Below are positions 25,294 to 32,387 of a DNA stretch of 64,000 nucleotides, one piece after another. The stretch's first letter is position 1; each line of letters begins with the position of its first letter. The notes beneath the pieces are model-generated. The model did no database searches. It was not told the origin of the DNA and saw nothing but the letters and a program-made list of their open reading frames with translations. The position numbers were made by a program, and so were the translations under genes. Source of the DNA: Peribacillus frigoritolerans. GTDB taxonomy: Bacteria > Bacillota > Bacilli > Bacillales > DSM-1321. Location: positions 2,574,001-2,638,000 of the forward strand of contig NZ_CP158190.1 in NCBI RefSeq assembly GCF_040250305.1, in the 5' to 3' direction.

Positions 25294-25956
25294 ATGAATG
25301 AATTCGTTATTTCAAGTGGACAAGCTAAAGTAGTCCGTGGTGCAAGTGGGTATCTAGACGAAGTATATGAAGCTAGGAAGGTAGTACCGAAAGTTGATGA
25401 ATATCTGAAAGACCTAGAATGTAAAGTACATACATTTAATGATGATACGTCAAAAACTCAACGAGATAATATAAATACAATAGTTAAATATCACAATGGC
25501 AAAAGTCGGGATTTAGATGTATCTGTACATTTTAATGCGGGTACAAAGGAAACAGGAGGTACTGAGGTACTTTATTATGGTGACGGAAATAAGGCATTTG
25601 CTGCAAAAGTTTCAAAAGCTATTGCAGATGCACTTGGAATTAAAGATCGTGGTGCTAAAAAGAGAACTGATTTAGGATTTTTAAAAGGGACAACTAAACC
25701 TGCAATTTTGATTGAAGTGTGCTTTGTTGATACTAAGTCTAATGCAGATGCTTACAAAAAGAATTTCGATAAGGTGTGTAGGGCGATTGCAGAGACGTTA
25801 TCAGGCAAGAAGTTGAATGAACAAGCTAAACCAGTTGAAAAGAAAAGTGTTTTACATAAGGTTCAAGTAGGTGCTTTTTCTGATGAGAAGAATTCTGCTA
25901 AGTTAGCCGCAGAGCTAAAGAAAAAAGGATATTCAGTAAATATCGTAAAAGGATAG
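25294..25956 (+). CDS. N-acetylmuramoyl-L-alanine amidase endolysin (Amidase_3 plus SPOR)
   Basis: The 220-residue product combines an Amidase_3 domain (residues 1-170) with a C-terminal SPOR-like repeat (HKVQVGAFSDEKNSAKLAAE), the layout of many Bacillus phage endolysins. Visible marks are RGASGYLDEVYEARKV, SVHFNAGTKETGGTE with a zinc-ligand His at 79, and AILIEVCFVDT with the late catalytic Glu. The first zinc ligand, normally the His of an SSGH motif, is Gln here (SSGQ, residue 10). This could abolish activity and fits a decaying lysis cassette. The ATG follows GGGAGG. The holin gene is just upstream. Confidence 0.9.
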   Translation: MNEFVISSGQAKVVRGASGYLDEVYEARKVVPKVDEYLKDLECKVHTFNDDTSKTQRDNINTIVKYHNGKSRDLDVSVHFNAGTKETGGTEVLYYGDGNKAFAAKVSKAIADALGIKDRGAKKRTDLGFLKGTTKPAILIEVCFVDTKSNADAYKKNFDKVCRAIAETLSGKKLNEQAKPVEKKSVLHKVQVGAFSDEKNSAKLAAELKKKGYSVNIVKG

Positions 25957-25962
25957 AATTAT

Positions 25963-25993
25963 AGCCCTTCTCATAATCGAGAGGGGCTTTTTG
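25963..25993 (+). terminator. Terminator of the lysis cassette
   Basis: AGCCCTTCTC pairs with GAGAGGGGCT with one mismatch and is followed by TTTTT. Confidence 0.8.
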
Positions 25994-26030
25994 TTTCTTT
26001 ATTAATAGGAAATTTAATACTAAGGTTCTA

Positions 26031-26345
26031 TTAGTCTTCAATTACATTAATACTTAATTTAACTTTCTTTCCTTTAAACTCGTCTAACAATTCACTTAAT
26101 ATGTTTGTTGGAGTAATTCCCTGGATTGCATCTTTTTTATTTTCATACACTCCAAAATCATCCCTTTCTCCTCCCAACCATCCTATTATTTCTAAACGTG
26201 GAGCATATCTTCTAACAAGTTCTTGATAAGTTCTATCATAATTCTCTTTAAACTGCTCCATAGTTATTTCTTTCCTATAAGCTTGATCAATGAAAGGCTG
26301 CATGTCTTCTCTAAATTCATCCCAACCATTTAAAGGTATTTTCAT
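26031..26345 (-). CDS. Unknown protein, partner of the HEPN-like gene
   Basis: The 104-residue product (DEFREDMQPFIDQAYRKEIT near the start, EIIGWLGGERDDFGVYENKK in the middle, KVKLSINVIED at the end) matches no family known to me. AAGGAGTG precedes the ATG. It follows the HEPN-like gene on the same strand after 33 nt, so they form one operon transcribed against the lysis genes. The pairing of a small protein with a HEPN-like one suggests a toxin-antitoxin or abortive-infection pair. It lacks the GSxxRG motif of MNT antitoxins, so any such role is a hypothesis. Confidence 0.6.
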   Translation of the reverse strand: MKIPLNGWDEFREDMQPFIDQAYRKEITMEQFKENYDRTYQELVRRYAPRLEIIGWLGGERDDFGVYENKKDAIQGITPTNILSELLDEFKGKKVKLSINVIED

Positions 26346-26378
26346 TTTAATTACCCACTCCTTTTTAAAGCAACCAAT

Positions 26379-27272
26379 TTATTTCTTTCTTTTCTGTTCA
26401 ACAGCCATCTGACATTCTAATATTCTTTCCGGAGTTAAATCTTCAATAACGTCTACTAGATAATCGAAAAGCAAAATGACTTTCAGCGATATAGGTAAAG
26501 TGCCAAAATTTGTGTGACCGCCATGTAATATAGCATGGCGACTAATATCGTTACCTAATTCTTCTCCATGTCGGAAAGATACTAAAATATTTGAGTTATA
26601 ATAATCAAATATTACCTTGTCAAAACCCAAACTGCTCATACTTTCATGTTTCAATAAATGCTCTAAAAGTATTTGTTGAATGTTTCCATTTACATACCCA
26701 GTAATTTTAAAAGCATCTACGATAAGTCCTTCATACTGAGAGATAATTCCCAGAACAGATAAATGATACATTCCTTGATTGTGAGATCTAACTACATTTC
26801 TTAAAATTTGAATTCTTTTATCAAGAAATGGTTTACCTTCCCACTTTATCAGCATTTCATAGACAGCAGTAGCATCATAATTCCATGCCATAAATTCATC
26901 AATATATTCCACTACTTGTTTCTTATCATCAATGAAATCTCTAATAATAATTCTCATCTGTCTAATATCAACATCATAGTGAGGGGGATATCCTAATTCA
27001 ACAATTGTAGCCTGAAATATTTCCATATCTTCCTCAGTTTGTTTAATCCCTTTGCGTATCTTTTCAAAAGTATCTTGAATTTTATACTGTGGAATTACAG
27101 ATTTCATAATTTGGTCAACATTTCCAACGGCTATTGCACTTTCTCGTATTTCTCTAAATACAGGAGGTATTATGTCTTTGGTTGAATACGCAAGATCTAT
27201 AGAATGTTTAATTAATTTATTTTGTTTTTCAATTGCTGCAATTAGTGGATTTTTATATGGTTTAATTTTCAC
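26379..27272 (-). CDS. HEPN-like protein with RHAILHG motif
   Basis: The 297-residue, mostly helical product begins at GTG 27272 with TAGGAG upstream. Near residues 245-251 it has RHAILHG followed by NFGTLPISLKVILLFDYL. An Arg, four residues and a His on a helix match the R-x4-6-H signature of HEPN RNases, and the RHxILHG-then-FGT arrangement resembles HEPN-type domains in uncharacterised defence proteins. The first 200 residues are helical and unrecognised. With the small downstream gene it forms a two-gene cassette inside the element, opposite in strand to its structural genes. Nuclease activity is inferred, not shown. Confidence 0.6.
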   Translation of the reverse strand: MKIKPYKNPLIAAIEKQNKLIKHSIDLAYSTKDIIPPVFREIRESAIAVGNVDQIMKSVIPQYKIQDTFEKIRKGIKQTEEDMEIFQATIVELGYPPHYDVDIRQMRIIIRDFIDDKKQVVEYIDEFMAWNYDATAVYEMLIKWEGKPFLDKRIQILRNVVRSHNQGMYHLSVLGIISQYEGLIVDAFKITGYVNGNIQQILLEHLLKHESMSSLGFDKVIFDYYNSNILVSFRHGEELGNDISRHAILHGGHTNFGTLPISLKVILLFDYLVDVIEDLTPERILECQMAVEQKRKK

Positions 27273-27428
27273 AATTTATCTCCTATTTTAATTTAGTTGA
27301 AATGAATTTAATTCCCTTTCTAGAATTTAAAGGTAAATAAATCTATACTTTTGAAGATTAACAGTTATAGATATGTTTTGTAAATCCATTTTATTTTTTC
27401 AGCTTCAACGATCCACCATTCGATTGAA

Positions 27429-28069
27429 TTACATTGTTAATAGGTTTAGGTTTGATTTGTAGTGTCGATTCACCTGACTACTTTCTATGAATTCAGATAT
27501 GGAAGGGGATTGATAAATTTCAAGCTTAGTACTTTTTACTGCATATCAAGTAGGGGTAATAATTAGGATAGAAGGGAATACCTTTTTATCTGGCTTTTGC
27601 CAAGGTTCATCTTTCCAATCGCCCGTATCATAATAATCTTCATAAAGATCAATTTTCTTTTGCATGACTTCTTTTGTATACACATTCCGTTGAACTTCGA
27701 TAAATATGGGATTAAACCAAATAGAAAAAATGTCGGGTTCAATTGTTCCTTTGTCACCATATTTAGGCTCTATCATGAGGTTTTTGGTTTCCCTATGTGC
27801 TTTCATTTCAATAACTGTATCTACAAGTTCAAGGAAGTGGGGGATTTTAGTTGAGTCTGGTTTAATATTGCAGTCGAGTTGAAGTAAACGTATGGAGAGT
27901 GAAGAGTGCTGCATTTGATAAAGTTATCCCTTGTTAAACGCTTTAAAACGCTATTACATGAATTTATAGGATTCTTAAGGTGCTTAAAGTGTAATTCAAC
28001 TATCTGGTTTCTGGACATCATTCTGAATTGTCTCAAGTCATTAATAATAGCTTTATCCCTTTGGTTCAC
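27429..28069 (-). pseudogene. Replication-relaxation protein, frameshift plus nonsense
   Basis: From GTG 28069 (GAGGTG upstream) the frame reads MNQRDKAIINDLRQFRMMSR, then QIVELHFKHLKNPINSCNSV, the winged-helix start of the replication-relaxation family. Coding changes frame near 27870 and continues IPHFLELVDTVIEMKAHRET, IEPKYGDKGTIEPDIFSIW and PDKKVFPSILIITPT, then meets a TGA at 27546. The same frame goes on as YAVKSTKLEIYQSPSISEFI to a TAA at 27429, matching the normal family end. One frameshift and one nonsense codon therefore disable it. The family is found on conjugative and phage-like elements. Confidence 0.75.
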
Positions 28070-28165
28070 TATCGAACACCTCATCTAATGAAAATTCATT
28101 TACCTTTCGATCTGCGACATCTTCAAGAGTGCTTGTACCTACGAGAAAGGGGAAATTTATTTACA

Positions 28166-28621
28166 ATGGTAGAATATGTCGTATTTTTTGGACTTGTCAT
28201 AACAGGGTTTGTCTTTCTAGGTTTGGACATGCGAAGAAGTAAAGGAGTTAAAGTGGATCATTACATCCCCCCATACTTTGTGGAATTAGATAAATGTCAA
28301 AGTCCAATTGAGAAGAGGGTATTAAAAGCTTTATGGATGAGGGATTATAAACCAACTACACAGTATCCAATAAGAAGATATAGAATTGATGTGGCATTTC
28401 CAGAATATCGATTAGCCATTGAATGTGATGGTAAAGAATTTCACTCAAGCAAAAAAGCTAAAGCACACGACAGGAAGCGAGATGCATACTTAAGATCAAT
28501 TGGATGGAAAACGCTGCGATTTAGTGGAAGTGCCATCAATGGTAATATGAGCAAGGTGATAACTCGAATTGAATCTGAAATCCAAAAGAAATGCTCAAGT
28601 GGATGCCATTCGGAGGAGTAA
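28166..28621 (+). CDS. Membrane-anchored DUF559/Vsr-like endonuclease domain protein
   Basis: From ATG 28166 the product has about 151 residues: one N-terminal membrane helix (VVFFGLVITGFVFLGLDMRR) and a PD-(D/E)XK-type fold. Key residues are in QSPIEKRVLKAL, PIRRYRIDVAFPEYRLAIEC and DGKEFHSSKKAKAHDRKRDA, the pattern of DUF559 proteins related to very-short-patch endonucleases. The longer frame to 28028 runs antisense through the start of the replication-relaxation gene, so the internal start is preferred, though its AAAGGGG site is far (about 12 nt). It overlaps nothing and is followed 1 nt later by the next gene. Confidence 0.7.
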   Translation: MVEYVVFFGLVITGFVFLGLDMRRSKGVKVDHYIPPYFVELDKCQSPIEKRVLKALWMRDYKPTTQYPIRRYRIDVAFPEYRLAIECDGKEFHSSKKAKAHDRKRDAYLRSIGWKTLRFSGSAINGNMSKVITRIESEIQKKCSSGCHSEE

Positions 28622-28622
28622 T

Positions 28623-28880
28623 ATGACAAAAAGTAAAGTAGAAACAATTGAATACGTCAACAAAAACGGTGAGTTAGTTAAAGCAAAGATAAGTGATTAT
28701 GATGAAATTGCATATTATAAAGACTTTAATGAAAAGGGTAAAATAGTTACTCGAAAGATTATTGATACTGAAGAATTCACATATATAGAAGGAATTGGAA
28801 TAGCAACGGAAGAAGGTAGCTTGGATATGGAGAAGTTAATTAAAACACTGTTACAGGAAAAATACCTACGTTATCTTTAA
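28623..28880 (+). CDS. Small hypothetical protein
   Basis: The 85-residue, charged product (KVETIEYVNKNGELVKAKIS near the start, MEKLIKTLLQEKYLRYL at the end) starts at ATG 28623 with GGAGG 6 nt upstream, overlapping the stop of the nuclease gene. The two are therefore one operon. The repeated beta-strand-like N-terminal part is followed by a C-terminal helix. No family is recognised. Confidence 0.55.
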   Translation: MTKSKVETIEYVNKNGELVKAKISDYDEIAYYKDFNEKGKIVTRKIIDTEEFTYIEGIGIATEEGSLDMEKLIKTLLQEKYLRYL

Positions 28881-28905
28881 AAGGGAAATTTTTCACTTCA
28901 TTTTT

Positions 28906-28936
28906 TTGACTAAAGTAAGAACAAATGTTCTGTAAT
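28906..28936 (+). promoter_or_regulatory. Promoter with LexA (SOS) box
   Basis: GAACAAATGTTC at 28919-28930 fits the Gram-positive LexA consensus GAAC-N4-GTTC exactly. It lies between TTGACT (28906-28911) and a weak TGTAAT (28931-28936), so bound LexA would block the promoter. The yolD-like gene starts at 28966. Confidence 0.75.
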
Positions 28937-28965
28937 GTATTTATAGAATGAATGGAGATGTTCTT

Positions 28966-29310
28966 ATGTCTATAAAAGATCGTGGAAAGCTTAAATGGCA
29001 ACCTGCTTTGATGCTGCCTGAATACGTTAAATTATTAATTGACGTAAATAAGGATTATTACCGTCAAGTAAAGCCAATATTAGATGAGTACCAGTTAGAG
29101 GAGTTTGAGAACAAGATACATACCGCAATGGAGTTTGCTTCACCTGTAAAGTTTACTGTTTGGGAAGATGGTTTTGATTGGGAGTATGTTGGGATGATAC
29201 ATAGGTTAGATCCATTCACAAAGGCGATATATTTGGAGCTGGAAAATGAGAAGGGACATATTATTAAGGTGAAGTTTGAAGACCTTGTTGCGGTAGAAGT
29301 AATGGAGTGA
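28966..29310 (+). CDS. YolD-like family protein
   Basis: The 114-residue product has the YolD-like pattern: DRGKLKWQPALMLPEYVKLL at the start and a later AIYLELENEKGHIIKVKFED with beta strands ending LVAVEVME. In Bacillus and its phages yolD-like genes sit before uvrX-type Y-family polymerase genes and are SOS-induced. Here the LexA box at 28919 supports that control. The ATG at 28966 follows GGAGATG, better than an in-frame ATG at 28948. No polymerase gene follows, only a 40-aa frame. Confidence 0.85.
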   Translation: MSIKDRGKLKWQPALMLPEYVKLLIDVNKDYYRQVKPILDEYQLEEFENKIHTAMEFASPVKFTVWEDGFDWEYVGMIHRLDPFTKAIYLELENEKGHIIKVKFEDLVAVEVME

Positions 29311-29314
29311 AAAA

Positions 29315-29437
29315 ATGGCTAAAGCAAAACCAAAAAGAAAACTGTGGATTAAGAGTAGAACATTCCTAAATGAATTTACAGTAGATGAATACTTGAAAAA
29401 AGAAGTGAAGTTAATCTTAGCTAAATATACAAAATGA
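29315..29437 (+). CDS. Small basic protein downstream of YolD
   Basis: The 40-residue product (MAKAKPKRKLWIKSRTFLNE, then a helical tail ending LILAKYTK) starts at ATG 29315 with GGAG overlapping the yolD stop. It is in the SOS-controlled operon where a polymerase gene would be expected. Its start resembles that of the broken frame at 29779-30038. The function is unknown. Confidence 0.5.
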   Translation: MAKAKPKRKLWIKSRTFLNEFTVDEYLKKEVKLILAKYTK

Positions 29438-29440
29438 ATA

Positions 29441-29474
29441 AAACTCACCAGTCTATAACGATTGGTGAGTTTTT
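29441..29474 (+). terminator. Terminator with CACCAGTC core (copy 3)
   Basis: AAACTCACCAGTC (29441-29453) pairs with GATTGGTGAGTTT (29460-29472), then T residues. It ends the yolD operon. Confidence 0.85.
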
Positions 29475-29581
29475 ATTTTCTATAATTTTACTCGTTGCTA
29501 TTTTCATAGAGAATTTAGTGAAATGTGAATAGAAGATGTTTGTTTGGAGATTATTATATAGGACGGGAGAGTGATAATTGG

Positions 29582-29749
29582 TTGGATAAAAAGTCAAAGA
29601 AAATAAATCTTAATGATGTTGATATGACCGATGTAGAAGTTGTCTCAACGGAGAATATCGATATCAATGAATATTTCAGAAAGAAGCTTCTCGAGTGTAT
29701 AGCCAAAGAAGAAAGTAGGCTGTTTTTGTATAAGGAAAAGAATAAATAA
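29582..29749 (+). CDS. Small acidic hypothetical protein, start uncertain
   Basis: The frame from TTG 29582 gives 55 residues (KKSKKINLNDVDMTDVEVVS, then ENIDINEYFRKKLLECIAKE). The nearest GGGAG is about 12 nt upstream, and the frame is also open back to GTG 29525, so the start is not settled. No family is recognised. It lies in the decayed right half of the element. Confidence 0.4.
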   Translation: MDKKSKKINLNDVDMTDVEVVSTENIDINEYFRKKLLECIAKEESRLFLYKEKNK

Positions 29750-29778
29750 AATAGTTTAATTGAAAGGACTATTCTAAT

Positions 29779-30038
29779 GTGAAAAAGAGTAAACCAAGAA
29801 AAGAACTGCGAGGAAATGGCTATTTGTAAATGAACTTAACTACGTATTAATGGCTAAGGCGTATACGGAACTATACTTTAGTTTTACTAAAGGTGGATCT
29901 GGAGATGTAGAATTCGACAAATTAGGCACGATAGCTTTATTTTCTGCATTGGCAAATGATGAAGAAGGGAAACAAAAGGAATTAGATAAAATGAGAGCTC
30001 ACGTTAAAAGACTTAAGAATGAAAAAAGAAATAGATAA
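29779..30038 (+). pseudogene. Frameshifted small protein gene
   Basis: GTG 29779 (after GAAAGG) starts MKKSKPRK, which closes early. One base away the frame ARKWLFVNELNYVLMAKAYT continues with ELYFSFTKGGSGDVEFDKLG and a basic tail to 30038. Joined, they give about 85 residues. The first part resembles the start of the 40-aa protein at 29315. No ribosome-binding site precedes the internal ATG at 29850. The break near 29800 lies in an A-rich run. Confidence 0.45.
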
Positions 30039-30065
30039 AGTCTTGTCGTGGTCATCTAGTTTACC

Positions 30066-30148
30066 CTCTGCATGCAGAGTACCGATAAAAAGGGAAGCAA
30101 ACAAAACATAGTCCCGAAATACACCATCCATGTAGTATTTGGGGACTA
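30066..30148. repeat. Palindrome and large inverted repeat
   Basis: CTCTGCATGCAGAG (30066-30079) is a perfect 14-bp palindrome. Just after it, TAGTCCCGAAATAC (30109-30122) pairs with GTATTTGGGGACTA (30135-30148) with one mismatch around a 12-nt loop. The second may terminate the minus-strand transporter gene ending at 30174. The palindrome is unexplained. Confidence 0.55.
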
Positions 30149-30173
30149 CTTGACGTTTACCTTTATAGCGAAT

Positions 30174-30713
30174 TTACTTAAAATAAGGAACCTTTTTCAA
30201 AGCCACACAAACTGGAACGGCAACGATAATTCCTAATATATTTTGAACGAGATCTCCAGGTATCGAAGCTAAAGGTGCAATCCAATTACCGTATAGAATC
30301 CCTTCACCAATATAATAAACAGCTATCATAAATGGAATGGAAACGATTGTTGCTATTACATTGAAAGCAATGCTAGTACCGTTGCGACCCTTTGACCAAG
30401 CGATTTTACCAACTATATATCCTTGCAAACCACGCGCCACAATGGTGATAGGAGCCCACAATGTCCACCCTCCAACTATATCAAATAACCCCATTCCTAT
30501 CGCACCAGCAAGAGCTGCTTTTTTAGGACCAAATAAAATAGATGCAATAAAAAGCATAGCTGTTCCTAGATGAACTAACCCTCCATTTGCGGCAATTGGC
30601 AGTTTAATATTCAAAAAGAAAGTAGATAGGAACACAAGTGCAATCAACATTGCGGTAATAATTAAATCCATAGTTTTTTGACTTGACCTTGAATAACTTT
30701 GTGTATTTTGCAT
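30174..30713 (-). CDS. ECF transporter S component, probable vitamin B6 type
   Basis: The 179-residue membrane protein has about six hydrophobic helices and the ECF S-component pattern, with an Ala/Gly-rich helix 1 region (MDLIITAMLIALVFLSTFF) and the loop GPKKAALAGAIGMGLFDIVG. Such proteins bind a vitamin and use shared EcfA/A'/T subunits encoded elsewhere. The gene is divergent from a pyridoxine/pyridoxamine kinase, so B6 vitamers are the likeliest substrate (PdxU2-like); this is inferred from context. It appears intact, unlike much of the surrounding phage-derived DNA. Confidence 0.8.
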   Translation of the reverse strand: MQNTQSYSRSSQKTMDLIITAMLIALVFLSTFFLNIKLPIAANGGLVHLGTAMLFIASILFGPKKAALAGAIGMGLFDIVGGWTLWAPITIVARGLQGYIVGKIAWSKGRNGTSIAFNVIATIVSIPFMIAVYYIGEGILYGNWIAPLASIPGDLVQNILGIIVAVPVCVALKKVPYFK

Positions 30714-30910
30714 ATCTGTAAACCTTCCTAACTAGAATTTTCCTATGATTTTAGCAAAAGACTGGTGTCTATAAAAGTGTCAATTTATTAAAAAACTATG
30801 AGGTCAGTTGATAAAAAATACAGATATTATACGTATTGAAAAGAGAGAGGAGATGACTGTTTTTAGCTGATTTATGATAAGATAAATAAAGTTTAAAGTG
30901 GATAGGCCAT

Positions 30911-31771
30911 ATGGAGGTTATTATGAAAAAAGTTGCTGTACTACAGGATTTATCATCTTTTGGAAAATGTTCATTAACAGCTGCAATTCCGGTTCTTTCG
31001 GTCATGGGCGTGCAGGCATGCCCTTTACCAACGGCCATATTGACTGCGCAAACCGGATATCCAAGTTTTTTTTGTGAAGATTTTACATCCAAAATGAAAT
31101 ACTTCATAGAAGAATGGAGCAAGCTTAATGTAACCTTTGATGGAATCTATACCGGCTTCGTTACTGGTGAAGAGCAAATTAATAATATTTTCCATTTTTT
31201 AGATAAATTTTATACAAAAGAAACCATTTTACTTGTTGATCCAGTAATGGGGGATATAGGAGAAGTCTATAAACTTTTTACCGATGAATTACTGGTACTT
31301 ATGAGAGAACTGGTGAAGCGTGCAGATGTCATTACACCAAATGTTACAGAGTGCTGTTTATTAACCGGATTGTCTTATGAAAAGCTGCATAGCTATTCAA
31401 ACAAAGAGGACTATATTAAAGCGATAGAAGAAGCAGGGAATATGTTGCAGCAAGAAACGGGAGCTCAGGTTATCATCACTGGAATGAATCCACCGTCAGC
31501 AGATTCAGAGAAGCAGTTTATCGGAAATATGTATTTGGACGGAAGTAGAACCTTTTATAGTGCGACGCAGTATAACGGTGAAAGCTATTCAGGTACTGGT
31601 GATTTATTTGCATCTGTGATTATGGGAAGCATGATGCGTGGAGAGAACCTAGAAAAATCCGTACAGCTCGCAGTGGCATTCCTGACAGAGGCTATCAATG
31701 ATTCCTCCTTGGAGCAAATTCCTAAAGTAGAAGGAGTTAACTTCGAAAAATATTTACGAATGTTATTATGA
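30911..31771 (+). CDS. Pyridoxine/pyridoxamine (pyridoxal) kinase
   Basis: The 286-residue ribokinase-fold protein begins VAVLQDLSSFGKCSLTAAIP, matching PdxK/PdxY enzymes that recognise the pyridoxal ring. Further marks are LLVDPVMGDIGEVYKLF, VITPNVTECCLLTG and the anion-hole/catalytic segment YSGTGDLFASVIMG with its Asp. It phosphorylates B6 vitamers after uptake, forming a salvage pair with the divergent ECF S component. The ATG has GGAGG 6-7 nt upstream (the annotated ATG is the second of two). A clear terminator follows at 31803. Confidence 0.88.
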   Translation: MEVIMKKVAVLQDLSSFGKCSLTAAIPVLSVMGVQACPLPTAILTAQTGYPSFFCEDFTSKMKYFIEEWSKLNVTFDGIYTGFVTGEEQINNIFHFLDKFYTKETILLVDPVMGDIGEVYKLFTDELLVLMRELVKRADVITPNVTECCLLTGLSYEKLHSYSNKEDYIKAIEEAGNMLQQETGAQVIITGMNPPSADSEKQFIGNMYLDGSRTFYSATQYNGESYSGTGDLFASVIMGSMMRGENLEKSVQLAVAFLTEAINDSSLEQIPKVEGVNFEKYLRMLL

Positions 31772-31802
31772 ATGCTTTAAAAAATGGAAAAAATAGAGTA
31801 AC

Positions 31803-31836
31803 AAAAGCTCGGCTTTTTGACTAACCGAGCTTTTTG
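31803..31836 (+). terminator. Rho-independent terminator
   Basis: AAAAGCTCGG (31803-31812) pairs with CCGAGCTTTT (31825-31834), then T residues. Confidence 0.85.
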
Positions 31837-31967
31837 TATAAATCAAATAGTACTTATATTTTGCCGAGTATTGTAAAAAATCACTTAAATAATAAGGAAA
31901 CTTTCTATTTACCTAACAACAGCCAGTATTTATGTTCGTTAAAGTTTGAAAATATTTAACTTCCATA

Positions 31968-32158
31968 GACCTTTACAAAGATGAAGAAAAATTACTTGAA
32001 GAAAAAACAATATTATCTACAATCGAGGAATTAGAAGCTCTATTTCCTGATAAGGATAGATCAGAAATAATAAAGAAAATGCGTCAAACAAATGCGAAAA
32101 TATCTCAGTTTTCGATGAAGCAGATGACTACATGGATTACAGTTCAATGTTTTTATAA
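31968..32158 (+). pseudogene. Remnant of a small acidic protein
   Basis: A frame without a start codon reads DLYKDEEKLLEEKTILSTIE, ELEALFPDKDRSEIIKKMRQ, then after a shift near 32105 SVFDEADDYMDYSSMFL and a stop. It is helical and acidic. A hairpin terminator follows at 32212. I do not recognise the family; it may be a phage-derived or immunity gene remnant at the right end of the element. Confidence 0.4.
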
Positions 32159-32211
32159 AAACATTGCGATCTCGTAACATTTAAAAGTAGGAGAAAAGAT
32201 GAAAAGTTAGG

Positions 32212-32237
32212 ACTCCATTCTAAACGAGTGGGGTTTT
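32212..32237 (+). terminator. Terminator after the remnant gene
   Basis: ACTCCATTC (32212-32220) pairs, with wobbles, with GAGTGGGGT (32226-32234), then T residues. Confidence 0.65.
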
Positions 32238-32290
32238 TATAATTTACAGAGAAAAAATAAACGCTTGCTTAAAATGAGAAAAAAATAAAA

Positions 32291-32310
32291 CTACTAACGT
32301 AAGTTAGTAG
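32291..32310. repeat. Perfect 8-bp inverted repeat near the element end
   Basis: CTACTAAC-GTAA-GTTAGTAG lies 75 nt from the end of the DUF3900-like gene. No T run follows on either strand. A repeated TGCTCACA-type octamer lies between it and the gene (about 32362-32382), which could be recombinase-binding sites. Confidence 0.4.
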
Positions 32311-32387
32311 CTAGATATAAGAGTATTAATAGTATTTTAAGGTCGAAAATTGATCACATAACTGCTCACATTTTTGCTCACAAATCA

